Notes under the pieces: generated by a model | The model's input: the letters and a program-made list of their open reading frames with translations, nothing else | The model's database searches: none | What the model was told of the DNA's origin: nothing | Source: Myxococcales bacterium | GTDB lineage: Bacteria; Myxococcota_A; Polyangia; Polyangiales; Polyangiaceae | DNA length: 37,139 bases | Direction of reading: 5' to 3' | Assembly: GCA_003154095.1 (NCBI GenBank) | Contig: PMCK01000251.1 | Location: 1-37,139 of the forward strand | In this document: piece after piece, positions 16,618 to 24,381 of the stretch | How positions within the stretch are numbered: position 1 is the first letter of the stretch | Layout: each line of letters starts with the position of its first letter | Position numbers and translations under genes: made by a program

Positions 16618-16858
16618 TGGGATCTCCTTAGTAACTCTAAATTCTTAGCGTGGAATCGCTGTGAAGTTGTCGCCTCAATTTGGGTCAACTAGCGAACTTC
16701 GCAAGGCAATTTTGAGGCTTCGACCTCAAGAATATCCTACCGTCGGTTTTATACTGACCACGTTCAATGATTGTTTGCGTATATTACGCGCAGTCGATGT
16801 GACTGTTAAGCGGCGGACTCACCTCGACCGTTGCTGCAAAACAGTCCGTATTTTAGCG

Positions 16859-17638
16859 CTAAGCACTGCCCATACGGCTCAAAACGCGGCCGAGGCGGTC
16901 CAGGGAGGACTGCAAACCTTGCGCGCTTGATTCTGGAAAAATCGGGTTGCCATAGTAGGACCATGACAAGGCCAAGAGTCGCTCGTCGGGGGACCGGGGA
17001 GAGGGAAACGTTCGGAACACCAAGCATGACTCGGATTGCTCACTCCAGGTGAGCGCGACGTCTCGTTCGGGAGTATTTGCTAACACTCGACCGGTCAGAC
17101 TCTCTCCCCAAGCCAAATCGAGGCGACAATCTCCACCATCATCGGTAGGCACGCCGCCGGAGACCGTCAGCCATTGAGCCAGCGCCGCAGGATCGGTAAA
17201 GAACACGTGTGCAAATCCGGGCGTGGTCTGCACGGGCTGCAGGAACCAACGCACGTGGCGAGGCAAATCCGGGTGACAACTGATCCCATGGTCCAGTATC
17301 CCGAGCGCGGTCCGCCACGCGGACACCATTCCGTCTTCCTCGTCTTCGCTGCGCAATCCCTCATGGGTCAGCACGACTTCGCCGTCCGCGACCTCGATCG
17401 TCAGCCGTGACGAGCCCACCTCATACACGACACACTTGTCGGGAATTGACTGCGCGACGTGCACGCGCACGCTTAGGCCCATTGCAGGCCAAGACAGCGT
17501 GAGGACGCTGCCTTTCGTCGCATCGCCGACGACAGCATCCGCTTGCCAGCGTGTCAGCCCACGAGCCGTGGCGCATTCCTGCCAAAGCCGATTACGACTG
17601 GCGGAAACGGATCGGTGAACGGTGATGCAACGGCTCAC
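16859..17638 (-). CDS. Tandem START/SRPBCC-like protein
   Basis: A 259-residue protein from GTG 17638; an in-frame GTG at 17689 would add 17 unlikely residues. The N-terminal part (SRCITVHRSVSASRNRLWQECATARGLTRW, then a DATKGSVLTLSW strand) has the layout of an AHSA1-type START domain, a helix-grip fold that holds a hydrophobic ligand. A second, similar unit seems to follow (FFTDPAALAQWLTVSGG, then GRVLANTPERDVALTWSEQ...ESCLVFRTFPSP), so two domains may lie in tandem. Function unknown; no catalytic motif is visible. The end faces the ferredoxin gene on the same strand. Confidence 0.6.
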   Translation of the reverse strand: MSRCITVHRSVSASRNRLWQECATARGLTRWQADAVVGDATKGSVLTLSWPAMGLSVRVHVAQSIPDKCVVYEVGSSRLTIEVADGEVVLTHEGLRSEDEEDGMVSAWRTALGILDHGISCHPDLPRHVRWFLQPVQTTPGFAHVFFTDPAALAQWLTVSGGVPTDDGGDCRLDLAWGESLTGRVLANTPERDVALTWSEQSESCLVFRTFPSPRSPDERLLALSWSYYGNPIFPESSAQGLQSSLDRLGRVLSRMGSA

Positions 17639-18079
17639 GGTACGAGTTCTGGCACTTAGCGAACAATCGGCACTAACCGATTGCTCCACGACGGGTGGGC
17701 ACGGGGCGAATCATGCGAACCGTCTGCGCGGTCGAACTAGAATTCGTTGTGTTCACCCAGGGAGAGCAATTCAATATCAGCGAATCGGCCCCGAAGCTAG
17801 GGTAATGCGACACCAAAGCCGCGAGGTTTGGCCGAGTGGGGTCAACATGCGGGACCCGCCCGCACGCTGTCGCGCCGGCCTCGGGATTCGAGTGACAAGC
17901 ATGTTGGGTCTGATTTTTTTGATGGCACTGCGGCACGGTAAAGGTGGTGACGCGGTGGCTGTGATCAGAGTGCAGTGTGCAGGGGCAGTGGGTGGTGCGG
18001 GGGTGGAATGGGTCTTGTGGTGGGTGGCGTGGGTTGTGGTTGGGGGGAATTAGTTCGGGCGCAGTGGGTCGAAAGTCAC
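17639..18079. other. Spacer with one copy of the G-rich repeat
   Basis: A non-coding stretch of ~440 bp between the START-like protein and the toxin-antitoxin pair. It contains the truncated G-rich repeat at 17959-18047. I see no gene in the rest. Confidence 0.4.
17959..18047 (+). repeat. G-rich repeat, copy 1 (left half only)
   Basis: Begins CTGTGATCAGAGTGCAG and matches copy 2 at 19079 with only two differences over the first ~57 bp, then drifts. It consists of many runs of 3-6 G on the plus strand separated by short T/A/C spacers, the pattern of a potential G-quadruplex. The right inverted arm seen in copy 2 is missing, so this looks like a truncated copy. It lies directly upstream of the toxin-antitoxin promoter. 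Confidence 0.7.
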
Positions 18080-18107
18080 TTGAGGCCCGGAAGTTAGTGT
18101 GTACACT
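18080..18107 (+). promoter_or_regulatory. Promoter and possible operator of the toxin-antitoxin pair
   Basis: TTGAGG (18080-18085) and TACACT (18102-18107), 16 bp apart, fit a sigma-70 promoter 8 bp before the ATG at 18116, so the mRNA would be leaderless or nearly so. A perfect palindrome GTGTACAC (18099-18106) overlaps the -10 and is a good candidate operator for the antitoxin. Confidence 0.45.
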
Positions 18108-18115
18108 TTTTTACC

Positions 18116-18328
18116 ATGAGTCATACGATTACCATCCGTCTTGACAAGGAACTCGCGGCTTGGCTCGAAGAAGCCGCTGCCGAGAGCGGCGTGCCTCAAG
18201 GTAAGATCATTCGCGATCAACTGGAAAAAGTGCGACAAAGTGCAACGGTTCGCCCATTCATGCGCCTGGCAGGCAGCATCGACGGACCCAAGAATCTCTC
18301 CTCGCGTAAAGGCTTTTCAACCAAATGA
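18116..18328 (+). CDS. Ribbon-helix-helix antitoxin
   Basis: A 70-residue protein beginning SHTITIRLDKELAAWLEEAAAESGVPQGKIIRDQLEKV: a beta strand followed by two helices, the MetJ/CopG ribbon-helix-helix DNA-binding fold. The tail (~45-70) is basic and probably wraps the toxin. It overlaps the PIN toxin by 4 bp (ATGA), the classic order of a type II toxin-antitoxin operon. It should bind its own promoter, probably at the palindrome overlapping the -10 box. Confidence 0.82.
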   Translation: MSHTITIRLDKELAAWLEEAAAESGVPQGKIIRDQLEKVRQSATVRPFMRLAGSIDGPKNLSSRKGFSTK

Positions 18329-18732
18329 AAGGCATTGCGGATACTGGATTTCTGGTTGCTTTCGTAAACCGAACTGATCGGCATCATCGTTGGGCCTTAA
18401 GCCTTGCTGAGCGCGTCACTGAACCGCTGCTCACATGCGAAGCCGTTCTGGCAGAAACGGCTTTTCACCTCAAGAACGTGGGTATTGTTTTGGCGATGAT
18501 CCGAGAAGGATTGGTGGCCATTGCCTTTGATTGCGCCGACCACCTTCCAGAGCTCGAAGCGCTTGCAAAACGCTTTGCCGATCGCGAACCGGATTTGGCG
18601 GATCTGTGCCTGATTCGCATGAGTGAGCTCTATTCGCGTCACAGTGTAATCACAACGGACCGCAAAGACTTCCGAATCTACCGGCGCCACAAGCGGGAGG
18701 TTATCCCGATCATTTGCCCACCTGGAAAATAG
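18325..18732 (+). CDS. vapC: PIN-domain toxin (VapC-like RNase)
   Basis: A 135-residue PIN nuclease. Acidic residues at the expected sites: Asp6 in IADTGFLVAFVN, Glu in CEAVLAETAFHL, Asp in REPDLADLCLIRMSE and Asp in VITTDRKDF. Together they form the metal site that cuts RNA. Length and motif spacing are those of VapC-type toxins. Translated with the antitoxin through an ATGA overlap. The pair lies between two direct copies of a G-rich repeat, so it may have arrived as a small cassette. Confidence 0.85.
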   Translation: MKGIADTGFLVAFVNRTDRHHRWALSLAERVTEPLLTCEAVLAETAFHLKNVGIVLAMIREGLVAIAFDCADHLPELEALAKRFADREPDLADLCLIRMSELYSRHSVITTDRKDFRIYRRHKREVIPIICPPGK

Positions 18733-18836
18733 GCACTGAGCCTTTTGGATATCTCCCCGAAACGTTGAACAGCTTACAATTGAGTGGTGTCGGGGGAAGC
18801 TCGCCCTTCGGCAGGGCGGCCAAGCGAAAGACGACG

Positions 18837-19070
18837 ATGACTATAAATTGGACAGATTCCCAGACAACCGATCCTTCAACAGTCGTAACTGTCCTCGAAG
18901 CAACGCTTGCGGGTAAGAAGGTTCACGTCGACGTTACCAAAGAGGCGATTGAAAGCCATGGGGTAGAGGCCTGCAAGCGCGTCGCGGAGCAGAAGATTAC
19001 GGAGGCGACGAAGAGGAAGGGTGTAGTGGTCGGGCGGGTGACCGTCACGAGTTATGATTTTGGAGAGTAA
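18837..19070 (+). CDS. Small protein, DUF1488-like
   Basis: A 77-residue protein. ATG 18837 is used because the longer frame from 18714 overlaps the toxin gene. The body, VHVDVTKEAIESHGVEACKRVAEQKITEATKRKGVVVGRVTVTSYDFGE, has strand, helix, helix and strand, ending in a strand with a YDF signature. It resembles DUF1488-like small proteins (pattern-based and tentative). It ends 8 bp before copy 2 of the G-rich repeat and is transcribed with, or just after, the toxin. Confidence 0.5.
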   Translation: MTINWTDSQTTDPSTVVTVLEATLAGKKVHVDVTKEAIESHGVEACKRVAEQKITEATKRKGVVVGRVTVTSYDFGE

Positions 19071-19078
19071 CGCGCAGC

Positions 19079-19249
19079 CTGTGATCAGAGTGCAGGGTGC
19101 AGGGGCAGTGGGGGGTGCGGGGGTGGAATGGGATTTGGGGCGTGGGTTGGGGGTGGGGCGCACTTCGCGTTCCCCACCACGCCCGCCCCATTCAACAAAA
19201 CCCTCGCCGCATTGCCCCTGCGCGCTGCACCCTGCACGCTGATCACAAT
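19079..19249. repeat. G-rich inverted-repeat element, copy 2 (MITE-like)
   Basis: A ~171-bp element with related ends. The left end starts TGTGATCAGAGTGCAGGGTG; the right end read in reverse starts TGTGATCAGCGTGCAGGGTG, and both continue to a GGGGCA box. The left half is G-run rich on the plus strand and the right half C-rich, so the whole can fold into a long imperfect hairpin, and the left half could form a G-quadruplex. There is no coding sequence inside. The structure is that of a miniature inverted-repeat element; no target duplication was resolved. Confidence 0.7.
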
Positions 19250-19280
19250 TTGAGCTGCCTCCGCTTGGCTCTTTGATTGT

Positions 19281-19380
19281 GCCGTCGTGCTCGGGCGCGT
19301 CAAGGACTGCGCTGGCTTCGCCAGCTTGCCGCGCATGCGCGCGGTGCTTTGTATCCTTGACACGCCCTGCGCGCGACGGC
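19281..19380 (+). ncRNA. Cloverleaf-forming sequence before the S23-like gene
   Basis: A nested inverted structure of 100 nt. Outer stem GCCGTCG (19281-19287) with CGACGGC (19374-19380). After a small internal loop, a 14-bp stem (19293-19306 with 19354-19367, one mismatch). Inside it are two perfect hairpins: GCTGGC-TTC-GCCAGC (19311-19325) and CCGCGC-ATGC-GCGCGG (19329-19344). Together they give a three-way junction or cloverleaf. It ends 21 nt before an AAGGAGG ribosome site, so it could be a structured 5' leader or a DNA cruciform that marks a mobile element. Whether it acts as RNA is inference. Confidence 0.6.
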
Positions 19381-19414
19381 GTTGGGGTGGGTGCTTTTGT
19401 TAAGGAGGCAATCA

Positions 19415-19741
19415 ATGCTCAATATCTATCCGGTCGTTCTCGAATTCATTGGTTCTATTCGCCCGCTCTTGGCGCAGATTGAGCGCCGGGACCGTGACCT
19501 TGGGCGGCAATTGCGGCGCGCTGCTAGCAGCGTCGCGTTAAACCTTGGGGAAGGCATGTACTCGCGCGGGGAGTTAAAGACGGCGCGCTATCACACAGCG
19601 CTTGGCTCCATGCGCGAGAGCTGGTCCTGCTTAGAGGTGGCTCAGGCGTTTGGCTATGTTCGCGCGTTTGATGCCACTTTGGGTGCGCAGATGAATCAGA
19701 TCATTGGCACGCTGGTTCGGCTGGTTGAGGGGAAGCGGTAG
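19415..19741 (+). CDS. Four-helix-bundle protein (S23/23S-intervening-sequence family)
   Basis: A 108-residue all-helical protein. ATG 19415 is fixed by the ribosome site AAGGAGG at 19402-19408. Family signatures are ASSVALNLGEG (~37-47), RGELKTARYHTALGSMRESWSCLEVAQAFGY (~51-81) and the final helix. This is the small basic bundle encoded inside 23S rRNA intervening sequences and, as free copies, in many genomes; the related Avd fold serves diversity-generating retroelements. No 23S rRNA or reverse transcriptase is here, so this is a free-standing copy. Directly upstream lies the cloverleaf-forming sequence, and before that the MITE-like repeat. Confidence 0.85.
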   Translation: MLNIYPVVLEFIGSIRPLLAQIERRDRDLGRQLRRAASSVALNLGEGMYSRGELKTARYHTALGSMRESWSCLEVAQAFGYVRAFDATLGAQMNQIIGTLVRLVEGKR

Positions 19742-19804
19742 GGGGGTTGACGCTAACCACCGGCGGTTGGCTTTAGCCGGTTTCCGAGTCAGCTACTGCT
19801 CCAC

Positions 19805-21517
19805 CTACGGCGTTAAAACCCCAAAACTCCCATCTTTCCCAATTCGTACCGCGACGGGTAACTCATCCCTGAACAGTAGCAGTGCAGCGTCATTCGAGAC
19901 AATCGTGCTCGCCTCGGTGTTCGTTGGGCCGCCGTAGTCGCTGGTGTCGAACATTATCTTTTCGGCGGCGGTTGCTAGGGATGCAATGGGTGCAATGCGC
20001 ATGCGGGTGTCGCCGAGGCCTGAGCGCCATACAATGATTACGTTTTCGCCCATTGGGGAGAGGAGCCACCACCATTTGCTTTCAATTCCGGGTAACTTGG
20101 CAGAGCTCGTTTTGCAGGCGTCGGGGGTGCAATCGAGGCGAGTGATTTCGAAGGAATTCTCGACGTGGGTGGCCCACGCTATGCTGACGCCATCTTTTGT
20201 GCAGTGGAGTTCGGATTCGGCGGCGCGATCAGCGGGTAGTGTGGTTTCGACTGGTTTTGACCAGTTGCCGTCGTGGAGTTGGGTGACGGCGAGTACGGTC
20301 TTGCCACCTGCTTCCGCGCCTTTGGTTTTGGAGCTCACTTTGCGATCCCAGACGGCTAGTCCTACGACGCCCTCGCTTTCACAGGTGTGAAAGGTGCCTT
20401 TGAGGGTTGCTTTGAAGTCGCCCGCGTCGTGCAGGCGCCCGCCGACTACGTTCTTCATTACCAGTCGCGTTGAGTCCGGCATGCCTTCGACCCAGACTGC
20501 GTAACCGTGTAGGCTGATGGGTTTGATTGCGGGGGCTTTGGTCGGTAGTTTGAGTGAGGGTCCCGCTTTGCCGTTGTTCACGAGTACCGCAACGGTTCCT
20601 GGCGCCGCCATGGCGGGATCGGGGCCATGGCCTTTGCCTTTCTTTGCAGGTTTCGGCGGCTCTTTTTCTTCGGGGACGACTTCGTCTTCGACGGCGAGTC
20701 CATTGACCAAGAGCCTTCCCGTGCCGCCGTGAACACCAAAGGCTTTTCCGGTTTCTAGGTTGTAGGCCATCATGCCTTTTTCTTGCAGGCCTGCGGCGAA
20801 GATACCACTCGTCTCTGCAACGAGTTGTACGGTTTGCTGTGGCAGCTCGGGCACAGCGGCGTTGGTTGCCTTGCACGTGATTTTGGCAAAGCCTTTGGCG
20901 AGTTCACACCCGAGAGGTCTTCCCTTGCCCTCTTGATCTTTGAGCAAAAGGAGGGCTTTACCATCTGGTTCGAGCCACGGACCATCGGTGCGTTTTGGTT
21001 TGTCGCTGAGGGCTTTCCAGTTCTGCTGGGTGATGGGAGGTTCGGTTGCCGGCGTCGGTTTCGGTACGCCCACGACGATTGCAGCGGGGAGTTCCGCGTC
21101 TTTTGCGGTTTCCCAGATTGAAGTAGTGGCGGGGATGAGCGTTTCGTCGTTAGCAAGCTTACAGCTGGATTTGCCTTCGGCACAGAAGAGTTTTTCTTCG
21201 AGCTTACGACGCAGCATCGCTGGCTTGCCAGTGGTGTCGAGCGAACCATAAAGGTCGTTCGCGTATTTCATGCAGGGGCCTGGCCACGTGTCTTTGGGGT
21301 CCGGCACCGAGGGATTGCTGAGCTGGATCAGGCGGAGTTGCCTGAGGCGCACTGGAAGAGCGGAGGTCGCGGCATCGCCCGCCAAGCATGTCGAAAGTGC
21401 GCTCCACGACTTGGACGCCTTGTCATCGGAACAACCCGCAGCCAGCCAAACGCAAGCGGCCGCCGCAGCAAGAGTCAACACGCCAGTACGCCCTCGTTCA
21501 ACACCGAGCTTTTTCAT
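19805..21517 (-). CDS. Large lipoprotein of unknown function
   Basis: A 570-residue protein from ATG 21517, chosen because MKKLGVERGRTGVLTLAAAAACVWLAAGC is a clean lipoprotein signal (lipobox LAAGC, Cys29); the frame runs to 21553. The N-terminal third has several Cys (PGPCMKYANDLYG, FCAEGKSSCKLA). A Lys/Pro-rich spacer (EEKEPPKPAKKGKGHGPD) sits near residue 300. The C-terminal half has repeating beta-type segments with short Trp-centred stretches (VVGLAVWDRK, VSIAWATHV, NVIIVWRSGLG, ALLLFRDEL), consistent with a beta-propeller, though I cannot prove it. Base composition is close to that of the neighbours. Likely anchored in the outer membrane or periplasm. Confidence 0.65.
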   Translation of the reverse strand: MKKLGVERGRTGVLTLAAAAACVWLAAGCSDDKASKSWSALSTCLAGDAATSALPVRLRQLRLIQLSNPSVPDPKDTWPGPCMKYANDLYGSLDTTGKPAMLRRKLEEKLFCAEGKSSCKLANDETLIPATTSIWETAKDAELPAAIVVGVPKPTPATEPPITQQNWKALSDKPKRTDGPWLEPDGKALLLLKDQEGKGRPLGCELAKGFAKITCKATNAAVPELPQQTVQLVAETSGIFAAGLQEKGMMAYNLETGKAFGVHGGTGRLLVNGLAVEDEVVPEEKEPPKPAKKGKGHGPDPAMAAPGTVAVLVNNGKAGPSLKLPTKAPAIKPISLHGYAVWVEGMPDSTRLVMKNVVGGRLHDAGDFKATLKGTFHTCESEGVVGLAVWDRKVSSKTKGAEAGGKTVLAVTQLHDGNWSKPVETTLPADRAAESELHCTKDGVSIAWATHVENSFEITRLDCTPDACKTSSAKLPGIESKWWWLLSPMGENVIIVWRSGLGDTRMRIAPIASLATAAEKIMFDTSDYGGPTNTEASTIVSNDAALLLFRDELPVAVRIGKDGSFGVLTP

Positions 21518-21989
21518 GTGGCGGACGATAAGCCACATCCGCGCGAAGCACACGCTGAATCGAAAGAGTGACGGCTAGATGAACATCACACTTCGAAATT
21601 GGCCAACGCCGCTACCAAAATGGGAGAATTATCCAGTCATGCCGGTTCAAATCGTTCACACTTTGGGGGGCTGAGCCGTCAAGGTGCGCGATTCACTGTG
21701 ATAGCGTCAATGCTCCGGCATCGAGCGAAATCTCGTAGTAGCCGTGACTGTCCCGCACCGCTTTGGCGGAGCGTGCCGCCGTGCGGTCCCCAAAGAATCC
21801 CAGGGCACTGTAGTCACGTGCGGCTCAACTTGCCGCCTTTTTGCCTCAGACGTGATTGTGCTTGCCTTTCGGCGAAAATCAGCGGCAATAACTGTCTTAT
21901 GGCTAGGATTATGGGCTCCGGGTCGAAATTTGTGCGAGCCGAGCGCGCCTGGCTATAGATCGAAACAAACTAACGCAGGGAACACTACG
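21518..21989. other. Gap without a gene
   Basis: About 470 bp between the divergent lipoprotein and Hcp-like genes. It presumably holds both promoters, but no convincing boxes were found. The only structure noticed is CCGCAC...GTGCGG with an internal CCGC-TTTG-GCGG hairpin around 21756-21787. Confidence 0.3.
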
Positions 21990-22532
21990 ATGGGAAATTG
22001 GATTAAGAATTGTGTAGTTGGTTCAGCAATTGTGGGCAGCTTAATCGCCGCTCGACCCGCGCTGGCAGCCGTTAGCATGGTTCTCAAGGCTGGTGACATC
22101 CGAGGGGAAAGCGCCGTCACGAAGCACGAAGGCGAAATTGACGTGCTGGCGTGGAGTTGGGGAGTGGCTCAGCCTAACGTCAGAGTTGGTTCTGCTGCCA
22201 CCGGGAAGGCCGCTGTCAATGCTTTGGTCATTACCAAGTACGTTGATCAGGCGAGTCCGCTGCTATTTCAGGATTCAGCTCAAGGCAAGGTATTGCCACA
22301 AGCCAACTTCGTGGCGATCAGGGTAGGTGGTAAGGGGAACATAGAGTTCATAAAGATCAAATTGGAGAACGTGATCGTCGCTTCGGTGAGCACAGGCAAG
22401 GCTTCGGCAAACGACCGCTTCACGGAAGAGGTATCACTTGTGTTCTCGGCCGCGGAATACACCTACGTGCCGACCAAAGCCGACGGAAGCGCTGGCGCTG
22501 CGGTAACCATTCGTTGGAGTTTGGGCAAGTAA
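21990..22532 (+). CDS. Hcp-like protein with an N-terminal signal peptide
   Basis: A 180-residue protein from ATG 21990 (AGGGA ribosome site 8 bp upstream). Residues ~30-178 follow the Hcp1 family of type VI secretion tube proteins: AGDIRGESAVTKHEGEIDVLAWSWGVAQP, ALVITKYVDQASPLLFQDSAQGK, IEFIKIKLENVIVASVS and EEVSLVFSAAEYTYVP. Unlike classic Hcp, it begins with MGNWIKNCVVGSAIVGSLIAARPALA, a Sec-type signal with an ALA cleavage site. Exported Hcp-like proteins cannot load the cytoplasmic sheath in the usual way. No other T6SS gene is nearby. It may be an extracellular or periplasmic ring-forming protein that reuses the fold. Confidence 0.85.
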   Translation: MGNWIKNCVVGSAIVGSLIAARPALAAVSMVLKAGDIRGESAVTKHEGEIDVLAWSWGVAQPNVRVGSAATGKAAVNALVITKYVDQASPLLFQDSAQGKVLPQANFVAIRVGGKGNIEFIKIKLENVIVASVSTGKASANDRFTEEVSLVFSAAEYTYVPTKADGSAGAAVTIRWSLGK

Positions 22533-22587
22533 CTCATGGCTACGGCGGTGGCACGGGCTGCCTTCGTCGCGCCACATTTCTTTCTAT

Positions 22588-22623
22588 GACATGACGGCAC
22601 GGAAAGCCACGTGCCGTCATGTC
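22588..22623. terminator. Bidirectional terminator, 13-bp perfect stem
   Basis: Arms 22588-22600 and 22611-22623 pair over all 13 bases (GACATGACGGCAC with GTGCCGTCATGTC) around a 10-nt loop. It sits between the converging Hcp-like and histidine kinase genes and includes the kinase's TGA. No long T-run on the plus side, so it may act on both strands through the strength of the hairpin. Confidence 0.75.
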
Positions 22624-23570
22624 CCAAATCGGCACGAGACGCCGACTTTTGGCAGCTCAACGATGAAGCGCGACCCGCGAGGTTGAGCAGGCTCGTGGCG
22701 CAGCACGCCCGCATGTTCACGTACGATTCCATGGGAGAGTGACAAACCCAGCCCCATCCCAATGCCGACACTCTTGGTGGTGAAGAACGGGTCGAAAATG
22801 CGCTGGGCGATGGTTTCTGGGATACCAGGCCCGTTGTCTGTGAACGAATACACAACGCGATCCCTTTCGCTCCGAATCTCTATGATGAGCTCAGGTGGGG
22901 TTTGCCCGGGCAGTTCGCTGAGTGCGTCGCGCGCGTTCGTGAGCAGGTTGATGAACACTTGCTGTAATCGGTCCGCATCGCCCATGACCTTGGGCAATGC
23001 GGGCTCGACACGCAACTCTGCGTGCACCCCTTGGCGCTCCAGGCCCTCGGACAGTAGCGCCAAAGCCGCCTGGACCGCCGCAGGCGCGGCCAGTGGAACC
23101 ATCTTCAACGGTGCCGCGCGACCAAACATCCGCACGCTGTCGACGATGCGACCCATGCGACGAGCCGCCTCCGAAAGTGTCTCGAGATCCCCGTGACTCT
23201 CCGCGATCGTCGCGTTGGGGCGTGCCGTCAGCAGCTCGACCAGCATGTGGATAGCGGTGAGCGGCTGGTTGAGTTCGTGTGCAACTCCCGCGGCGAGTTC
23301 GCCGAGCGACGTGAGTTTCGCGGCAAGCAGCAGTTGGTCTCGGGTCCGTTGAAGTTCCTGCCGCTCTTCGTGGAGTTGGCGGACCAGGTCACCGACCTCT
23401 TCCGCCATTGAATTGACGAGGAACGCCAACACATCCGTGGGGCTACCGGTAAAGTCGCGATTGGCACGAACACCAAAATCACCTCGGGCAACTCCAAGTA
23501 AGACATCGCTCAGCGCTGCGATCTCGGGTCCGATCTGCTCGTTCGGCGGGTTGTCGTCAGAGGGGGCCAC
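22617..23570 (-). CDS. Soluble histidine kinase (NtrB-like core)
   Basis: A 317-residue kinase from GTG 23570, preceded by GGAGGA; the longer frame to 23768 would run backwards into the upstream gene. Residues ~15-60 resemble a HAMP-like helical unit (LSDVLLGVARGDFGVRANRDF). A coiled coil follows (~62-82, DLVRQLHEERQELQRTRDQL), then the H-box LGELAAGVAHELNQPLTAI with His98. The ATPase domain has NLLTNARDAL (N-box), FTDNGPGIP (G1), FDPFFTTK (F-box) and GMGLGLSLSHGIV (G2). There is no membrane helix and no receiver domain or adjacent response regulator. The start overlaps the stop of the STAS-like gene by 14 bp, so the two are coupled and probably work together. Confidence 0.88.
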   Translation of the reverse strand: MAPSDDNPPNEQIGPEIAALSDVLLGVARGDFGVRANRDFTGSPTDVLAFLVNSMAEEVGDLVRQLHEERQELQRTRDQLLLAAKLTSLGELAAGVAHELNQPLTAIHMLVELLTARPNATIAESHGDLETLSEAARRMGRIVDSVRMFGRAAPLKMVPLAAPAAVQAALALLSEGLERQGVHAELRVEPALPKVMGDADRLQQVFINLLTNARDALSELPGQTPPELIIEIRSERDRVVYSFTDNGPGIPETIAQRIFDPFFTTKSVGIGMGLGLSLSHGIVREHAGVLRHEPAQPRGSRFIVELPKVGVSCRFGT

Positions 23571-23991
23571 TGCACTCCTCCGCCATCTGGCGCGCCCAAA
23601 TCTGGGCGCTCTCGAGATCGGCAAACATGCGGGTTGGAATCGCGGCCTTGTTGAGGCCCAGGAAGAATGAGCCAATGGCTCGGGCGAGCAGCGTGTTGCA
23701 GACGAGTGCATGTGCGCAGCGCGTTTCGCTTGGCCGCGGGCTCGACCAAACGCGGCGCGCAGCCGCATCTTGTGAAGCCACGCGGTCGACCAGCACGATG
23801 ACGGCCTGCTTGCGACCCTCCGCCTGTGCGATCCGATCGAGAGCCTCGAGCGAAGCCTGTGCCGATTGTGGACTTTGTTGGTAGCCGGGTTTGGGTACGG
23901 CCACGATCACGCCGGGCTGTAACCGGTAGTAGGCGCCCGCGTCAGTACTTGGCAGCTGCTCCCAATTGGGGATCGGGGGAGGGGCAGTCAT
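23557..23991 (-). CDS. STAS/SpoIIAA-like protein coupled to a histidine kinase
   Basis: A 144-residue protein from ATG 23991. The core (YYRLQPGVIVAVPKPGYQ...AQASLEALDRIAQAEGRKQAVIVLVDRVASQDAAARRVWSS...CAHALVCNTLLARAIGSFFLGLNKAAIPTRMFADLESAQIWARQM) alternates strands and helices like SpoIIAA/STAS-fold proteins, which often act as switchable partners of kinases. It overlaps the kinase gene by 14 bp. The conserved phospho-Ser site of SpoIIAA was not pinned down. It is likely a sensory or regulatory partner of the kinase; the assignment is by fold pattern. Confidence 0.65.
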   Translation of the reverse strand: MTAPPPIPNWEQLPSTDAGAYYRLQPGVIVAVPKPGYQQSPQSAQASLEALDRIAQAEGRKQAVIVLVDRVASQDAAARRVWSSPRPSETRCAHALVCNTLLARAIGSFFLGLNKAAIPTRMFADLESAQIWARQMAEECSGPL

Positions 23992-24016
23992 GGTCGGGGA
24001 GAGTACACGATGCGGA

Positions 24017-24051
24017 GCCAGTGCGCGATCGAGAGTCGAGCGCGCACTGGC
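24017..24051 (-). promoter_or_regulatory. Strong hairpin in the leader of the STAS-like/kinase operon
   Basis: An 11-bp perfect inverted repeat, GCCAGTGCGCG (24017-24027) with CGCGCACTGGC (24041-24051), continued after one mismatch by TCGA-GAG-TCGA, giving a ~15-bp stem. It lies 26-60 bp before the ATG at 23991. It could be an operator for a dimeric repressor or a leader hairpin. The rest of the ~390-bp divergent spacer up to the Ser/Thr kinase shows no gene. Confidence 0.5.
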
Positions 24052-24381
24052 CCCAATCCTGATTGTAGCCAAGGAATGGCTGCCTCGAACGTCGCTCCGA
24101 CGCTCGGCACGAGGAGCCTGCCACACCACTCAAGAGTTCGGTTACTGGGCCAGGTGCCCAGACCAAGCCGACATCCTATGCGAGATTGGCGACGAGGCGG
24201 CTAACGCCGCGCCCAACGTGCAGATGACCGTGCTCCACTTGAAGAGGGTGGTCAAGTTCGCTTGAATTGCATAATCGGTCGCGTCGCTGGTTTGCGCCGC
24301 GATGAATGGACGATGCGGACGCCGGTTGGCGCTCACCCAGGGTCGCGTCACCCGGCAATCTTTGCTAATGTGGCCGCCTTG

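Noticed and set aside
17826-17890. tRNA-like stretch (GGTTTGGCCGAGTGGGG followed by GGGATTCGAGT)
   Set aside because: The D-arm-like and T-loop-like words are present, but no acceptor stem closes around them and the T-stem does not pair.
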